Shown here one piece after another: positions 30,677 to 38,464 of a DNA stretch of 56,532 nt. The DNA comes from an uncultured Clostridia bacterium. GTDB taxonomy: Bacteria > Bacillota > Clostridia > Oscillospirales > Acutalibacteraceae. Below the pieces are notes generated by a model, which saw only the letters and a list, made by a program, of their open reading frames with translations, had not been told where the DNA came from and did no database searches. The translations under genes were made by a program, and so were the position numbers. Numbering within the stretch: position 1 is the stretch's first letter; each line of letters begins with the position of its first letter. The stretch lies in assembly GCA_930990065.1 (NCBI GenBank), contig CAKNOA010000012.1, positions 1-56,532 on the forward strand, read 5' to 3'.

Positions 30677-31360
30677 TCAGCCTTTCAGTACCGCTGCCAC
30701 CGTACGGCCCATGATGCGGATATCCCCCCACACGGTAATGTGACGGAGATACTGCAAATTCAGTTCCGATTTGGGCGGCAGGATTTTTTCCACATAAATC
30801 GTTTCCGGGTCGCCTCCGGACGCCAGAATTTTGTCTTCGTCCTTAAACGCAATGCTGGACTGGGCCGTAACACCCGGACGCACCAGCAACGTGGCAAAAT
30901 AGGCCGGCCGGTACTCCTTTACGTACCGGGGCACTTCCGGCCGGGGCCCCACCAGGCTCATATCCCCACACAATACGTTGAGCAACTGGGAAATTTCATC
31001 CAGCCGGCACTTGCGAATCACGTGCCCCACCCGGGTAATGCGGCTGTCGCCCCCCGTGGTGATGGAAAGCCCGATATGGTCGGCATTTTGCACCATGGTA
31101 CGGAATTTAAAAATACGGAATTCTTTGCCGTACCGCCCCACCCGCACCTGGCGGTAAAAGACCGGTCCGGGGGAATCCAGCCGGATGGCGATGGCCAGCA
31201 CCAGAAACACCAGCGATAGCGCCAGCAGGATGAGGAATGACACCACAATATCAAAAGCCCGTTTCGCCACCAGGTGGAACCGCTGTTTTTTCAGGGATTC
31301 ATACGCCTGCCTGGTTTCGGGATTTTGAAAAGAGGCCGGCAAATTTTCAAAGGCAATCAT
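30677..31360 (-). CDS. Undecaprenyl-phosphate sugar phosphotransferase-like protein
   Basis: A 227-residue bacterial sugar transferase of the WcaJ/PglC type. One membrane segment (about 35-55) is followed by a cytoplasmic domain with FKFRTMV, the RKCRLDEISQLLNVL segment and GDMSLVGPRPEVPRY. Such enzymes load the first sugar phosphate onto a lipid carrier for capsule or glycan synthesis. No other capsule genes surround it. The ATG at 31360 has a moderate GGGGAG site. Confidence 0.88.
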   Translation of the reverse strand: MIAFENLPASFQNPETRQAYESLKKQRFHLVAKRAFDIVVSFLILLALSLVFLVLAIAIRLDSPGPVFYRQVRVGRYGKEFRIFKFRTMVQNADHIGLSITTGGDSRITRVGHVIRKCRLDEISQLLNVLCGDMSLVGPRPEVPRYVKEYRPAYFATLLVRPGVTAQSSIAFKDEDKILASGGDPETIYVEKILPPKSELNLQYLRHITVWGDIRIMGRTVAAVLKG

Positions 31361-31438
31361 GCGTCTTATCAGCTCCCCGCCGGCCGGGCGCCGGCTGTTT
31401 TTTCGTCTTGTCGGGAAACCCGACGAATCTGTGAGGGT

Positions 31439-31467
31439 ATTATACCATATTCCCCGTATACATTCAA
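31439..31467 (-). promoter_or_regulatory. Promoter of the sugar transferase/tcdA operon
   Basis: On the minus strand TTGAAT (31467-31462) and TATAAT (31444-31439) are 17 bases apart. A GTCGGG-N3-CCCGAC hairpin follows at the start of the transcript. Confidence 0.75.
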
Positions 31468-31546
31468 ACCATTCCGTAAAACAGGGCAAAACGCACCGCA
31501 TTGGCCAAAAACGCGAAAAGAAGCAAGAAAAAATTGTGCGAATCCG

Positions 31547-31575
31547 TTTACTTTTCGGAATCGATTCGCTATACT
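31547..31575 (+). promoter_or_regulatory. Promoter of the glucokinase gene
   Basis: TTTACT (31547-31552) and TATACT (31570-31575) with a 17-base spacer, about 44 bases before the ATG. Confidence 0.7.
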
Positions 31576-31618
31576 ATAACTATCCTATTACTTTACTAAA
31601 AAGGAGAACCGAAGCCAC

Positions 31619-32569
31619 ATGATGTACCTTGGAATTGATGTCGGCGGCACCAACATTGCCGTAGGCGTCGTAAACGAAAACAAAGAAATTGTCGCCAAAA
31701 CCTCCAACAAATCGCCTGTTCCCTGCACCATGGATGAATTCTGCGATACCATGGCGCTCACGGCCCGTCAGGCCATGGAAAAAGCTGGCATTACCCTTGA
31801 TGATATTCCGTGGGTGGGCATCGGTTGTCCCGGTACCGTAAACCGCGGCACCGGCATCATTGAATTTACCAACAACCTGCATTTTTCCAACTGGCCGCTG
31901 GTCAAAATGATGGAAGAACGCATGGGCGGCAAAAAGGTAATCATTGAAAACGACGCCAACGCCGCCGCTTACGGTGAATTTAAGGCCGGCGCGCTCAAGG
32001 GCGCTCAGAACGCGGTTGCCATTACCCTGGGCACGGGCATCGGCAGCGGCATCATCATCGACGGCAACATTTACGCAGGCAACAACTATGCGGCCGGTGA
32101 AATGGGCCACATGGTCATCGTATATGACGGCCGTCAGTGCAACTGCGGTCGTAAAGGCTGCTGGGAACGGTACGCTTCCGCCACGGGCCTGATCATCACC
32201 ACGAAAGAATACATGGAAAAAGACAAAGACAGCGTGATGTGGGAACTGTGCGACGGTGACATCAACAAGGCCAGCGGCCGCACGGCGTTCGATGCCATGC
32301 GCAAAGGCGACGCTTCCGGCAAAGCGGTCGTGGATGAATTCATCAACTACCTGGGCTGCGGGCTTGTCAATGTTATCAACACCTTCCAGCCCGACATCCT
32401 GTGCATTGGCGGCGGGATCTGCAACGAAGGCGAAACGCTGCTGGCACCGGTACGCGCTTACATCGACAAAGAACAGTATGCGATGAACGCCAAACTGAAG
32501 ACGAAAGTTTGCCGTGCTGAACTTGGAAACGACGCCGGGATCATCGGCGCCGCGCTGCTGGGCGAATAA
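31619..32569 (+). CDS. glcK: ROK-family glucokinase
   Basis: A 316-residue ATP-dependent sugar kinase. The N-terminal phosphate loop is LGIDVGGTNIAVG, the sugar-binding segment ENDANAAAYGE and GEMGHM, and the ROK zinc motif is CNCGRKGCWE. GlcK phosphorylates glucose to glucose-6-phosphate. AAGGAG precedes the ATG. It is followed after 74 bases by galM, so glucose arising from galactose or other sugars is handled together. Confidence 0.92.
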   Translation: MMYLGIDVGGTNIAVGVVNENKEIVAKTSNKSPVPCTMDEFCDTMALTARQAMEKAGITLDDIPWVGIGCPGTVNRGTGIIEFTNNLHFSNWPLVKMMEERMGGKKVIIENDANAAAYGEFKAGALKGAQNAVAITLGTGIGSGIIIDGNIYAGNNYAAGEMGHMVIVYDGRQCNCGRKGCWERYASATGLIITTKEYMEKDKDSVMWELCDGDINKASGRTAFDAMRKGDASGKAVVDEFINYLGCGLVNVINTFQPDILCIGGGICNEGETLLAPVRAYIDKEQYAMNAKLKTKVCRAELGNDAGIIGAALLGE

Positions 32570-32643
32570 TCCCCTTCTGTACACATGCGGGAAAGGGCCA
32601 ACGCGCTCTTTCCCGCCTTTTTTATGAAAGGAGCCATATCCAA

Positions 32644-33660
32644 ATGAGCGTTTATGTAAAACCCTTTGGGGCCCTGCAAAACGGCCGGGAAGTTCCCCTT
32701 TATACGCTGGAAAATGCCAATGGTTTTTCCGTCTCGGTTACCCCCTATGGGTGCCGCATTGTATCCATTCTGGCGCCTGACCGGGATGGGCACGCTTCCA
32801 ACGTCCTGCACGGGTTTTCCTGTGTGGAAGATTACGCCAAGTTCCGCAACTTTCACGGTTCGCTGGTGGGCCGGTTCGCCAACCGTATCGGCAACGCCTG
32901 CTTTGACGTGGACGGGAAATCCTATTCCCTGCTGAAAAATGAAGGCGAAAATGCCATTCACGGCGGCGGCCCGGGGAATTTTTCCGCCGTGGTGTTTGAA
33001 ACCGGACATATATCCGATACGGCGGAGCCTTCCGTGACATTCACGCACCTGGACCCCGACGGTACGGAAGGGTACCCGGGCAACCTGACGGTAACGGTTA
33101 CTTATCAGGTTACCGCCGATAATGCCCTGCATATTACCTACACGGCCGAATCGGATCAGAAAACCCCGGTAAACCTGACAAACCACAGCTACTTTAATTT
33201 GCAGGACGATATCCAGCAGCCTGTCTCCGGTACAGTACTGCAAATTGCCTCGCACCAGGTAACCGAAGTGGACGACGGCCTGATTCCCACCGGCACCATT
33301 TTGGATATCACCGGCGGCCCGCTGGACTTTACGACTCCCAAACCCATTGGCCGCGACATCAATGCCGATGAGCCTTCCATTCGCCGGGTAGAGGGGTATG
33401 ACCACAACTACGTACTCGATGGCGAAGGACTGCGCAAAGTAGCGGAAGCCTATGAACCCGTTTCCGGCCGCGTGATGGAAACCTTCACGGATCTGCCCGG
33501 CATGCAGCTGTATACCGATAACGGCAACGAGCATCGGGCTTTCTGCCTGGAAACCCAATTTTACCCCGATGCGGTTCATCACCCTGCATTCCCGTTCCAA
33601 TGGGTGGAACCGGGCCATCCGCTGAAAACCACCACGATTTATCGTTTTTCGGTACGGTAA
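32644..33660 (+). CDS. galM: Aldose 1-epimerase (mutarotase)
   Basis: A 338-residue galactose mutarotase-type beta-sandwich protein. It has GRFANRIG and AIHGGGPGN near residues 80-110, LTNHSYFNL near 180 (catalytic His), and FCLETQFYPDAVHHPAF near the end with the catalytic Glu. It interconverts the alpha and beta anomers of hexoses. It lies downstream of glcK on the same strand, with GGAG before the ATG. Confidence 0.93.
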   Translation: MSVYVKPFGALQNGREVPLYTLENANGFSVSVTPYGCRIVSILAPDRDGHASNVLHGFSCVEDYAKFRNFHGSLVGRFANRIGNACFDVDGKSYSLLKNEGENAIHGGGPGNFSAVVFETGHISDTAEPSVTFTHLDPDGTEGYPGNLTVTVTYQVTADNALHITYTAESDQKTPVNLTNHSYFNLQDDIQQPVSGTVLQIASHQVTEVDDGLIPTGTILDITGGPLDFTTPKPIGRDINADEPSIRRVEGYDHNYVLDGEGLRKVAEAYEPVSGRVMETFTDLPGMQLYTDNGNEHRAFCLETQFYPDAVHHPAFPFQWVEPGHPLKTTTIYRFSVR

Positions 33661-33681
33661 ATAAGTCCTCTGACTAACAAA

Positions 33682-33718
33682 AAATCCCGCCGGCGTCCTG
33701 TCGCTAGGCGGGATTTTT
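33682..33718 (+). terminator. Terminator of glcK-galM
   Basis: AAATCCCGCC pairs with GGCGGGATTT, followed by TT. Confidence 0.85.
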
Positions 33719-33727
33719 CTATAAAAA

Positions 33728-33763
33728 AGCGCCCCTTTTTACAAAGGGACGCTCTTTTTTATT
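33728..33763. terminator. Terminator of the transketolase genes
   Basis: AGCGCCCCTTT (33728-33738) pairs with AAAGGGACGCT (33743-33753). A T-run lies on both strands, so it can also back up the galM terminator. Confidence 0.82.
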
Positions 33764-33769
33764 TTGCTC

Positions 33770-34714
33770 TTACTTTTTCAGTACGTCTTTTACCACTTCG
33801 GCAATGTGGTCGGCGCACAGGCCGAATTCCTTCAGCAGGTCCACGGCCGGGCCGGAATGGCCATACACGTCATTGACGCCAATGCGGGTAACCGGCACGG
33901 GGCATTCTTCGCATACCGCAGCCGCCACGGCTTCGCCCAGACCGCCAATGATGTTGTGTTCTTCCACCGTGACAATACGGCCGGTTTCTTTCGCGGCCTT
34001 CACGATGAGTTCTTTATCCAGGGGTTTGATCGTGTGAATGTTGATCACACGGGCATCCACGCCTTCGGCTTCCAGGGCTTTGGCGGCTTTCACCGCTTCG
34101 CTTACCATCAGGCCGGTGGCCACAATGGTGATATCCTTGCCGTCCCGCAGGGTAATGCCTTTGCCCAGTTCGAAATGATAATCGTCGTTATTGTTGATGC
34201 TTTCCACCGCCAAACGGCCCAGACGGATATACACGGGGCCCTGGTGCTTAGCTGCCGCTTTCACCGCCGCGATCATTTCATAGTGATCGCTGGGGTTGAG
34301 CACGACCATGCCGGGAATGGTGCGCATCAGCGCAATATCTTCGCAGCACTGGTGGGTCGCGCCGTCTTCGCCCGTGGAAATACCGGCATGGGACCCGGCG
34401 ATTTTCACATTCAGTTTCGGGTAGCCAACGGAGTTGCGCACCTGTTCAAACGCGCGGCCCGCCGAAAACATGGCAAACGAAGCCGCAAACGGGATCTTGC
34501 CGCACGTAGCCAGACCGGCGGCGATGCCGATCATGTTGCATTCCGCAATGCCGCAATCGATAAAGCGGTCGGGGAATTCCTTCTTAAAAATACCGGTCTT
34601 GGTGGCAGCTGCCAGGTCGGCATCCAATACCACCACATCGGGGTTTTCCCGGGCCAGTTCAGTCAGAGCCATACCAAAGCTCTCACGGGTCGCCTTTTTT
34701 ACCATTTCTGCCAT
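33770..34714 (-). CDS. Transketolase, C-terminal subunit
   Basis: A 314-residue polypeptide equivalent to the pyrimidine-binding and C-terminal domains of transketolase. It has FIDCGIAECNMIGIAAGLA with the catalytic Glu, then HAGISTGEDGATHQ and a C-terminal IVTVEEHNIIGGLGEA. The chosen ATG lies 1 base after the stop of the N-terminal subunit gene, with GGAGG before it. Split transketolases are common in Clostridia and act in the non-oxidative pentose phosphate pathway. Confidence 0.93.
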   Translation of the reverse strand: MAEMVKKATRESFGMALTELARENPDVVVLDADLAAATKTGIFKKEFPDRFIDCGIAECNMIGIAAGLATCGKIPFAASFAMFSAGRAFEQVRNSVGYPKLNVKIAGSHAGISTGEDGATHQCCEDIALMRTIPGMVVLNPSDHYEMIAAVKAAAKHQGPVYIRLGRLAVESINNNDDYHFELGKGITLRDGKDITIVATGLMVSEAVKAAKALEAEGVDARVINIHTIKPLDKELIVKAAKETGRIVTVEEHNIIGGLGEAVAAAVCEECPVPVTRIGVNDVYGHSGPAVDLLKEFGLCADHIAEVVKDVLKK

Positions 34715-34715
34715 C

Positions 34716-35564
34716 TTATTCTGCCTCCAGTTCGCTGAGCTGCGCGCACAGTTCATTCTTCGCCACTTCGTACTGTTCCGTGTTGGGAGCCGTACCGTGC
34801 CAGCCCACCTGGTTTTCCATATAGGAAACGCCTTTCCCTTTCACGGTCTTGCAGATAATGGCACTGGGTTTGCCTTTTACGGTCTTGGCATGGTTAAACG
34901 CCGCTTCCAGCGCGTCGAAATCATGCCCGTCGATCACCTGGACATCAAAGCCAAACGCTTCGAACTTTTTGTCGAAGGGTTCGGGACCGGCCACTTCGGA
35001 AATGGGGCCGTCGATCTGCAGGCCATTGAAGTCCACAATCACGCACAGGTTGTCCAGCTTCTGGTGGCCGGCAAACATGGCGGCTTCCCAAACCTGGCCT
35101 TCTTCGCATTCGCCGTCACCCAGCAGCGTGTATACCCGGTAGTCTTTGCCATCCATCTTGGCAGCTTTGGCCATCCCGCAGGCGGCCGAAATGCCCTGGC
35201 CCAGCGAGCCGGAACTCATATCAATACCGGGGGTCCCCTTCATGTCCGGGTGGCCCTGGAGCATGGCGCCAATATGACGCAGGGTTTTCAATTCATCCAT
35301 GGAAAAATAGCCGCGCAGCGCCAATGCCGCATACAGCCCGGGCGCGCAGTGGCCTTTACTCAGCACAAACCGGTCGCGATCCGGGTTTTTGGGATCTTTG
35401 GGATCGATGTGCATTTCTTTAAAATACAGATACGTGAAAATATCGGCGGCGGAAAGAGACCCGCCGGGATGGCCGGATTTGGCGCAATAGACGCCTTCCA
35501 CAGCCCCCATTCTTACCTTGCAGGCGTTGATCTGCAGCTGCTTTTTTTCACAGGCATTCATCAT
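34716..35564 (-). CDS. Transketolase, N-terminal subunit
   Basis: A 282-residue thiamine-diphosphate-binding half. It has SGHPGGSLSAADIFTYLYF, SKGHCAPGLYAAL, and GDGECEEGQ followed about 30 residues later by DFNGLQIDG, the GDG-N cofactor motif. It is the first gene of the split pair and is almost contiguous with the C-terminal subunit gene. AGGA precedes the ATG; the first two codons are both ATG. Confidence 0.94.
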   Translation of the reverse strand: MMNACEKKQLQINACKVRMGAVEGVYCAKSGHPGGSLSAADIFTYLYFKEMHIDPKDPKNPDRDRFVLSKGHCAPGLYAALALRGYFSMDELKTLRHIGAMLQGHPDMKGTPGIDMSSGSLGQGISAACGMAKAAKMDGKDYRVYTLLGDGECEEGQVWEAAMFAGHQKLDNLCVIVDFNGLQIDGPISEVAGPEPFDKKFEAFGFDVQVIDGHDFDALEAAFNHAKTVKGKPSAIICKTVKGKGVSYMENQVGWHGTAPNTEQYEVAKNELCAQLSELEAE

Positions 35565-35604
35565 AGTTCCTCCAACTGCTTCGTATTTGTCGAGCGACAG
35601 GTTT

Positions 35605-35633
35605 ATTATACTTCATTCCCCGGGAAATTGCAA
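35605..35633 (-). promoter_or_regulatory. Promoter of the split transketolase operon
   Basis: On the minus strand TTGCAA (35633-35628) and TATAAT (35610-35605) with a 17-base spacer. Confidence 0.8.
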
Positions 35634-35728
35634 TCAAATCCCTTTGGCCTTCTATGCATATTCCTGCCCCTATTTCCCCACAATAAAACCGGATTCCTGA
35701 TTTTTTATGGAAAGGAGATGAAAACGCT

Positions 35729-36037
35729 ATGCATGAACCGTCTTCTCCATCCCGGTCCCAGAATCATCTGCCCCGTTCGATCAATAAACTGGTTCCCACT
35801 CCGGGCCCCCATGCCCAGGCGATCACCGCCTTGATCCGCCATGGCGGACGGGTGAGCGGCTACCAGTTGGCCGACGGACAAAAGCTGACCAAAGAAGAAG
35901 GGATTGCCCTCGCGAAAGAGGGAGGCATTCTGGGGGTTGCCGTAGCCGAACGCAACGGCAGCGAATATTTGCGCACCTTGCCGGGGGAAGACCGGCGCAA
36001 CCTGGCCGATTTGCCCAGTACCGAAAAGGGCACGTAA
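35729..36037 (+). CDS. DUF3892 domain protein
   Basis: A 102-residue soluble protein. After a Ser/Pro-rich start the region from residue 30 (QAITALIRHGGRVSGYQLAD) to SEYLRTLPGEDRRN has the DUF3892 pattern: short beta strands, a KLTKEEGIALAKEGGI helix and a final YLR motif. Function is unknown. AAAGGAGATG stands before the ATG. It stands alone, with a terminator 20 bases behind. Confidence 0.68.
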   Translation: MHEPSSPSRSQNHLPRSINKLVPTPGPHAQAITALIRHGGRVSGYQLADGQKLTKEEGIALAKEGGILGVAVAERNGSEYLRTLPGEDRRNLADLPSTEKGT

Positions 36038-36055
36038 GGCCTTGGTTTAGAAAAG

Positions 36056-36090
36056 AAAAAAGCCTGTATCTTGTACGATACAGGCTTTTT
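36056..36090. terminator. Bidirectional terminator between the DUF3892 gene and the permease gene
   Basis: AAAAAGCCTGTATC pairs with GATACAGGCTTTTT around a 6-base loop. It has U-tracts in both directions. Confidence 0.92.
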
Positions 36091-36095
36091 GCATG

Positions 36096-37565
36096 TTATT
36101 CTTCTTCGTCGCCAGCGCCCTGTTTGCCGTGAACCGAATCGTGAATTTCAAAGCTCACGCCGGTTTCCTGGGGCACTTCTTCATCGAATACATAATCTTT
36201 GCCCGGCAGTACCGCATTGAGCACAATACCGGCGATGGAAGCCACCGCCAGGGCCGTCAGTTCGATGGTCACGCCGCCCAGCGGGATGGCTACGGTGCCA
36301 AGGCCCAGGGCCGAAACCAGGATGACCGCCGCCACAATGGAGTTGCGGCTCTTGGCAAAGTCCACATGGTTTTCTACCACGTTGCGCACACCGATGGCCG
36401 AGATCATGCCATACAGCACAAACGAAATGCCGCCGATCACGGCATCGGGCAGCAGGGTGATGCAAGCCGCCACTTTCGGGGACATGGAAAGCAGAATGGC
36501 CACACAGGCCGCAATGCGGATGACGCGGGGGTCATGGACTTTCGTCAGTACCAGCACCCCGGTGTTTTCACCGTAGGTGGTGTTGGCCGGGCCGCCGAAC
36601 AGGGAAGCCAGGATCGTAGCCAGCCCGTCGCCCAGCAGCGTGCGGTGCAGGCCGGGGTCTTTGATAAAGTTCTTGCCCACCGTGGCGCTGATGGCGGAAA
36701 TATCGCCGATGTGTTCCATCATGGTCGCAACGGCAATGGGCATAATCGCGATAATGGAGCTAATCGCCAAGGACGTGTTGCCCACGTTGCCAAACACAAT
36801 TTCGTGGCTGTCAATGGGGAAGCCGATCCAGGCCGCATTCTGCAAGGCCGTGATTTTTTCCACACTGAAGAGCTTCATGCTTTCGTTACCGAACAGGCAG
36901 ATATAATTCTGCACACTGCCGTCCGCCTGGGGGAACGACACCGTCTGTCCGCAGGTGGCTGCCAACACAATGGCCACGGCCACCGACACCAGAATACCCA
37001 GCAGGATGGGGATAATCTTCGCCATGCCCTTGCCCCAGATGTTGAAGATCACGATGGTCAGCAGGGCCAGGATCGCAACCGGCCAGCAGGTCTGGCAGTT
37101 GCTCACGGCGCTACCCGCCAGGCTCAGGCCAATGGCAATGATGATGGGCCCGGTCACAATGGGCGGGAAGAACTTCATCACGCGGGAAATGCCCACCAGC
37201 TTAATGATGGCTGCCAGCACCAGGTACAGCAGCCCGGCACAGGCCACACCTAAACAGGCGTACGGCAGCAGTTCGGCTTGCGTCATGCCATCTTTGCCGG
37301 CTGCGGGCGCTACGGCCGCATAGCCACCCAAAAAGGCGAACGACGAACCCAGGAAGGCCGGTACCTTCCCCTTGGTGATCAGGTGGAACAGCAGCGTGCC
37401 CAGCCCGGCCATCAGCAACGTGGTGGAAACATCCAGCCCCGTCAGCAGGGGTACCAGCACCGTAGCCCCGAACATGGCGAAGGTGTGCTGAATGCCCAGG
37501 ATCAGCATCTTCGGAACGCCCAGCGTTCTGGCGTCCGTGATCGCGCCCGTGTTTTTTTCGCTCAT
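36096..37565 (-). CDS. NCS2-family uracil/xanthine permease (UraA-like)
   Basis: A 489-residue nucleobase:cation symporter with about 14 membrane segments. It has LGIQHTFAMFGATVLVPLL near the start, the signature region MEHIGDISAISATVG, GGPANTTYGEN and the LPDAVIGGIS segment. These match the uracil branch (UraA/PyrP), though a xanthine or guanine role cannot be excluded. The ATG at 37565 follows AAGGAG. A transcription terminator lies between its promoter and its ribosome site, so expression is probably set by attenuation. Confidence 0.9.
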   Translation of the reverse strand: MSEKNTGAITDARTLGVPKMLILGIQHTFAMFGATVLVPLLTGLDVSTTLLMAGLGTLLFHLITKGKVPAFLGSSFAFLGGYAAVAPAAGKDGMTQAELLPYACLGVACAGLLYLVLAAIIKLVGISRVMKFFPPIVTGPIIIAIGLSLAGSAVSNCQTCWPVAILALLTIVIFNIWGKGMAKIIPILLGILVSVAVAIVLAATCGQTVSFPQADGSVQNYICLFGNESMKLFSVEKITALQNAAWIGFPIDSHEIVFGNVGNTSLAISSIIAIMPIAVATMMEHIGDISAISATVGKNFIKDPGLHRTLLGDGLATILASLFGGPANTTYGENTGVLVLTKVHDPRVIRIAACVAILLSMSPKVAACITLLPDAVIGGISFVLYGMISAIGVRNVVENHVDFAKSRNSIVAAVILVSALGLGTVAIPLGGVTIELTALAVASIAGIVLNAVLPGKDYVFDEEVPQETGVSFEIHDSVHGKQGAGDEEE

Positions 37566-37600
37566 ACACTTCGACTCCTTCATGATAGATTGAAACGGCA

Positions 37601-37655
37601 AAAAAAAAACGGCTCTCGCTTTCGGGTTTTACCGAAAACGATCCTGCCGTTTTTT
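37601..37655 (-). promoter_or_regulatory. Attenuator-like terminator in the permease leader
   Basis: On the minus strand AAAACGGC (with inner TTTCGG) pairs with GCCGTTTT (with inner CCGAAA). Ten T residues follow, all after the promoter at 37749-37777 and before the ribosome site. Upstream in the same leader TGAAAGT and ACTTTCA, as well as GGCTAAGCC, give further stems that could act as an antiterminator or sensor. I could not match the leader to the purine, preQ1 or PyrR consensus. Confidence 0.7.
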
Positions 37656-37748
37656 CTGAAAGTGGAAAAGAAAGGGAAAATGGCTTAGCCTGCTCACAAC
37701 ATAACTGACTTTCACCGTTTTTCGCCACCTTTCTTTTCGATCCGCACA

Positions 37749-37777
37749 ATCATATCATGTTTTTTATCAAATTGCAA
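37749..37777 (-). promoter_or_regulatory. Promoter of the NCS2 permease
   Basis: On the minus strand TTGCAA (37777-37772) and TATGAT (37754-37749) with a 17-base spacer. The leader to the ATG is about 175 bases. Confidence 0.75.
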
Positions 37778-37813
37778 GCAAAAAATGAACAAAACATGAA
37801 GAATCGAAAAAGG

Positions 37814-38464
37814 TCAGCCGCGCACAAATGCGTGGCGGGGCGCGCCGCAGCTGGGGCACTGTTCGGGGAGCTCTTCAAACGGAATGTCCGGATCGCTGAA
37901 CCGGTACCCGCACACCGGGCAGATAAACGATTCCCCGTCGGCGCCGCGGCTGCTGGGCAGCGGACGGTACAGCGGCGCATTGCGGGCCGGGGCCCCCTTG
38001 ATTACGGTGCGGTAATAGTCATACGACATGGGCTGCCCCACAAAGGATTCGCTGCCCGCCAATACTTTACCGATAAAGATCGTGTGGGTACCAGCGTCCA
38101 CTTTGGCCACCACTTCGCACAAGACCCAACAGCAAGTGTCTTCTTTAATCACCGGCACGCCTTCCCGCAGTACCCGGTGGCGAATGTTATTGAGCTTGCC
38201 TCCGCAGCGCCCGCTGGTAAAGCCCAAGGCCCCAATCACGGCGCCGCTGGTATTGCGGGACAGCACCGAAACGGAAAAAAGCCCGTTTTGTTCGATGCAT
38301 TGGTGGGAATAGTTTTCCCGGCTGATGCACACAGCGATGCGGCAATCCGGGGCGGGCGACACCTGGGCCGCCGACGTGCAGATACAAGCCGAAGGCCCCT
38401 TTTCCCCCTTCACGCCAACGGCGTACATCCCATATGTAAATTGATCCAAAATCGCAAGATTCAT
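37814..38464 (-). CDS. Flavin reductase-like protein fused to rubredoxin (high-molecular-weight rubredoxin type)
   Basis: A 216-residue fusion. Residues 1-150 are an FMN-binding split barrel of the flavin reductase family (TSAAQVSPAPDCRIAVCIS, IGALGFTSGRCG). Residues about 178-216 are a rubredoxin-like iron site, CPVCGYRF then CPSCGAPR. In Moorella a protein of this layout donates electrons to flavodiiron oxygen reductases. I infer an oxidative-stress electron carrier. It overlaps the rarA stop by 4 bases. Confidence 0.85.
   Translation of the reverse strand: MNLAILDQFTYGMYAVGVKGEKGPSACICTSAAQVSPAPDCRIAVCISRENYSHQCIEQNGLFSVSVLSRNTSGAVIGALGFTSGRCGGKLNNIRHRVLREGVPVIKEDTCCWVLCEVVAKVDAGTHTIFIGKVLAGSESFVGQPMSYDYYRTVIKGAPARNAPLYRPLPSSRGADGESFICPVCGYRFSDPDIPFEELPEQCPSCGAPRHAFVRG

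Noticed and set aside
32458-33618. 386-codon minus-strand frame over galM
   Set aside because: Antisense shadow of galM, low-complexity translation, no ribosome site.
34434-35834. 466-codon plus-strand open frame over the transketolase genes
   Set aside because: Shadow frame across two well-defined transketolase subunits on the other strand; the product shows no domain.
36093-37253. 386-codon plus-strand frame over the NCS2 permease
   Set aside because: Gly/His/Asn/Gln-rich translation typical of the antisense of a membrane protein gene.
37566-37777. Purine riboswitch or PyrR binding site in the permease leader
   Set aside because: The conserved loop and bulge sequences of these classes were not found, so it is reported only as an attenuator-like leader of unknown class.
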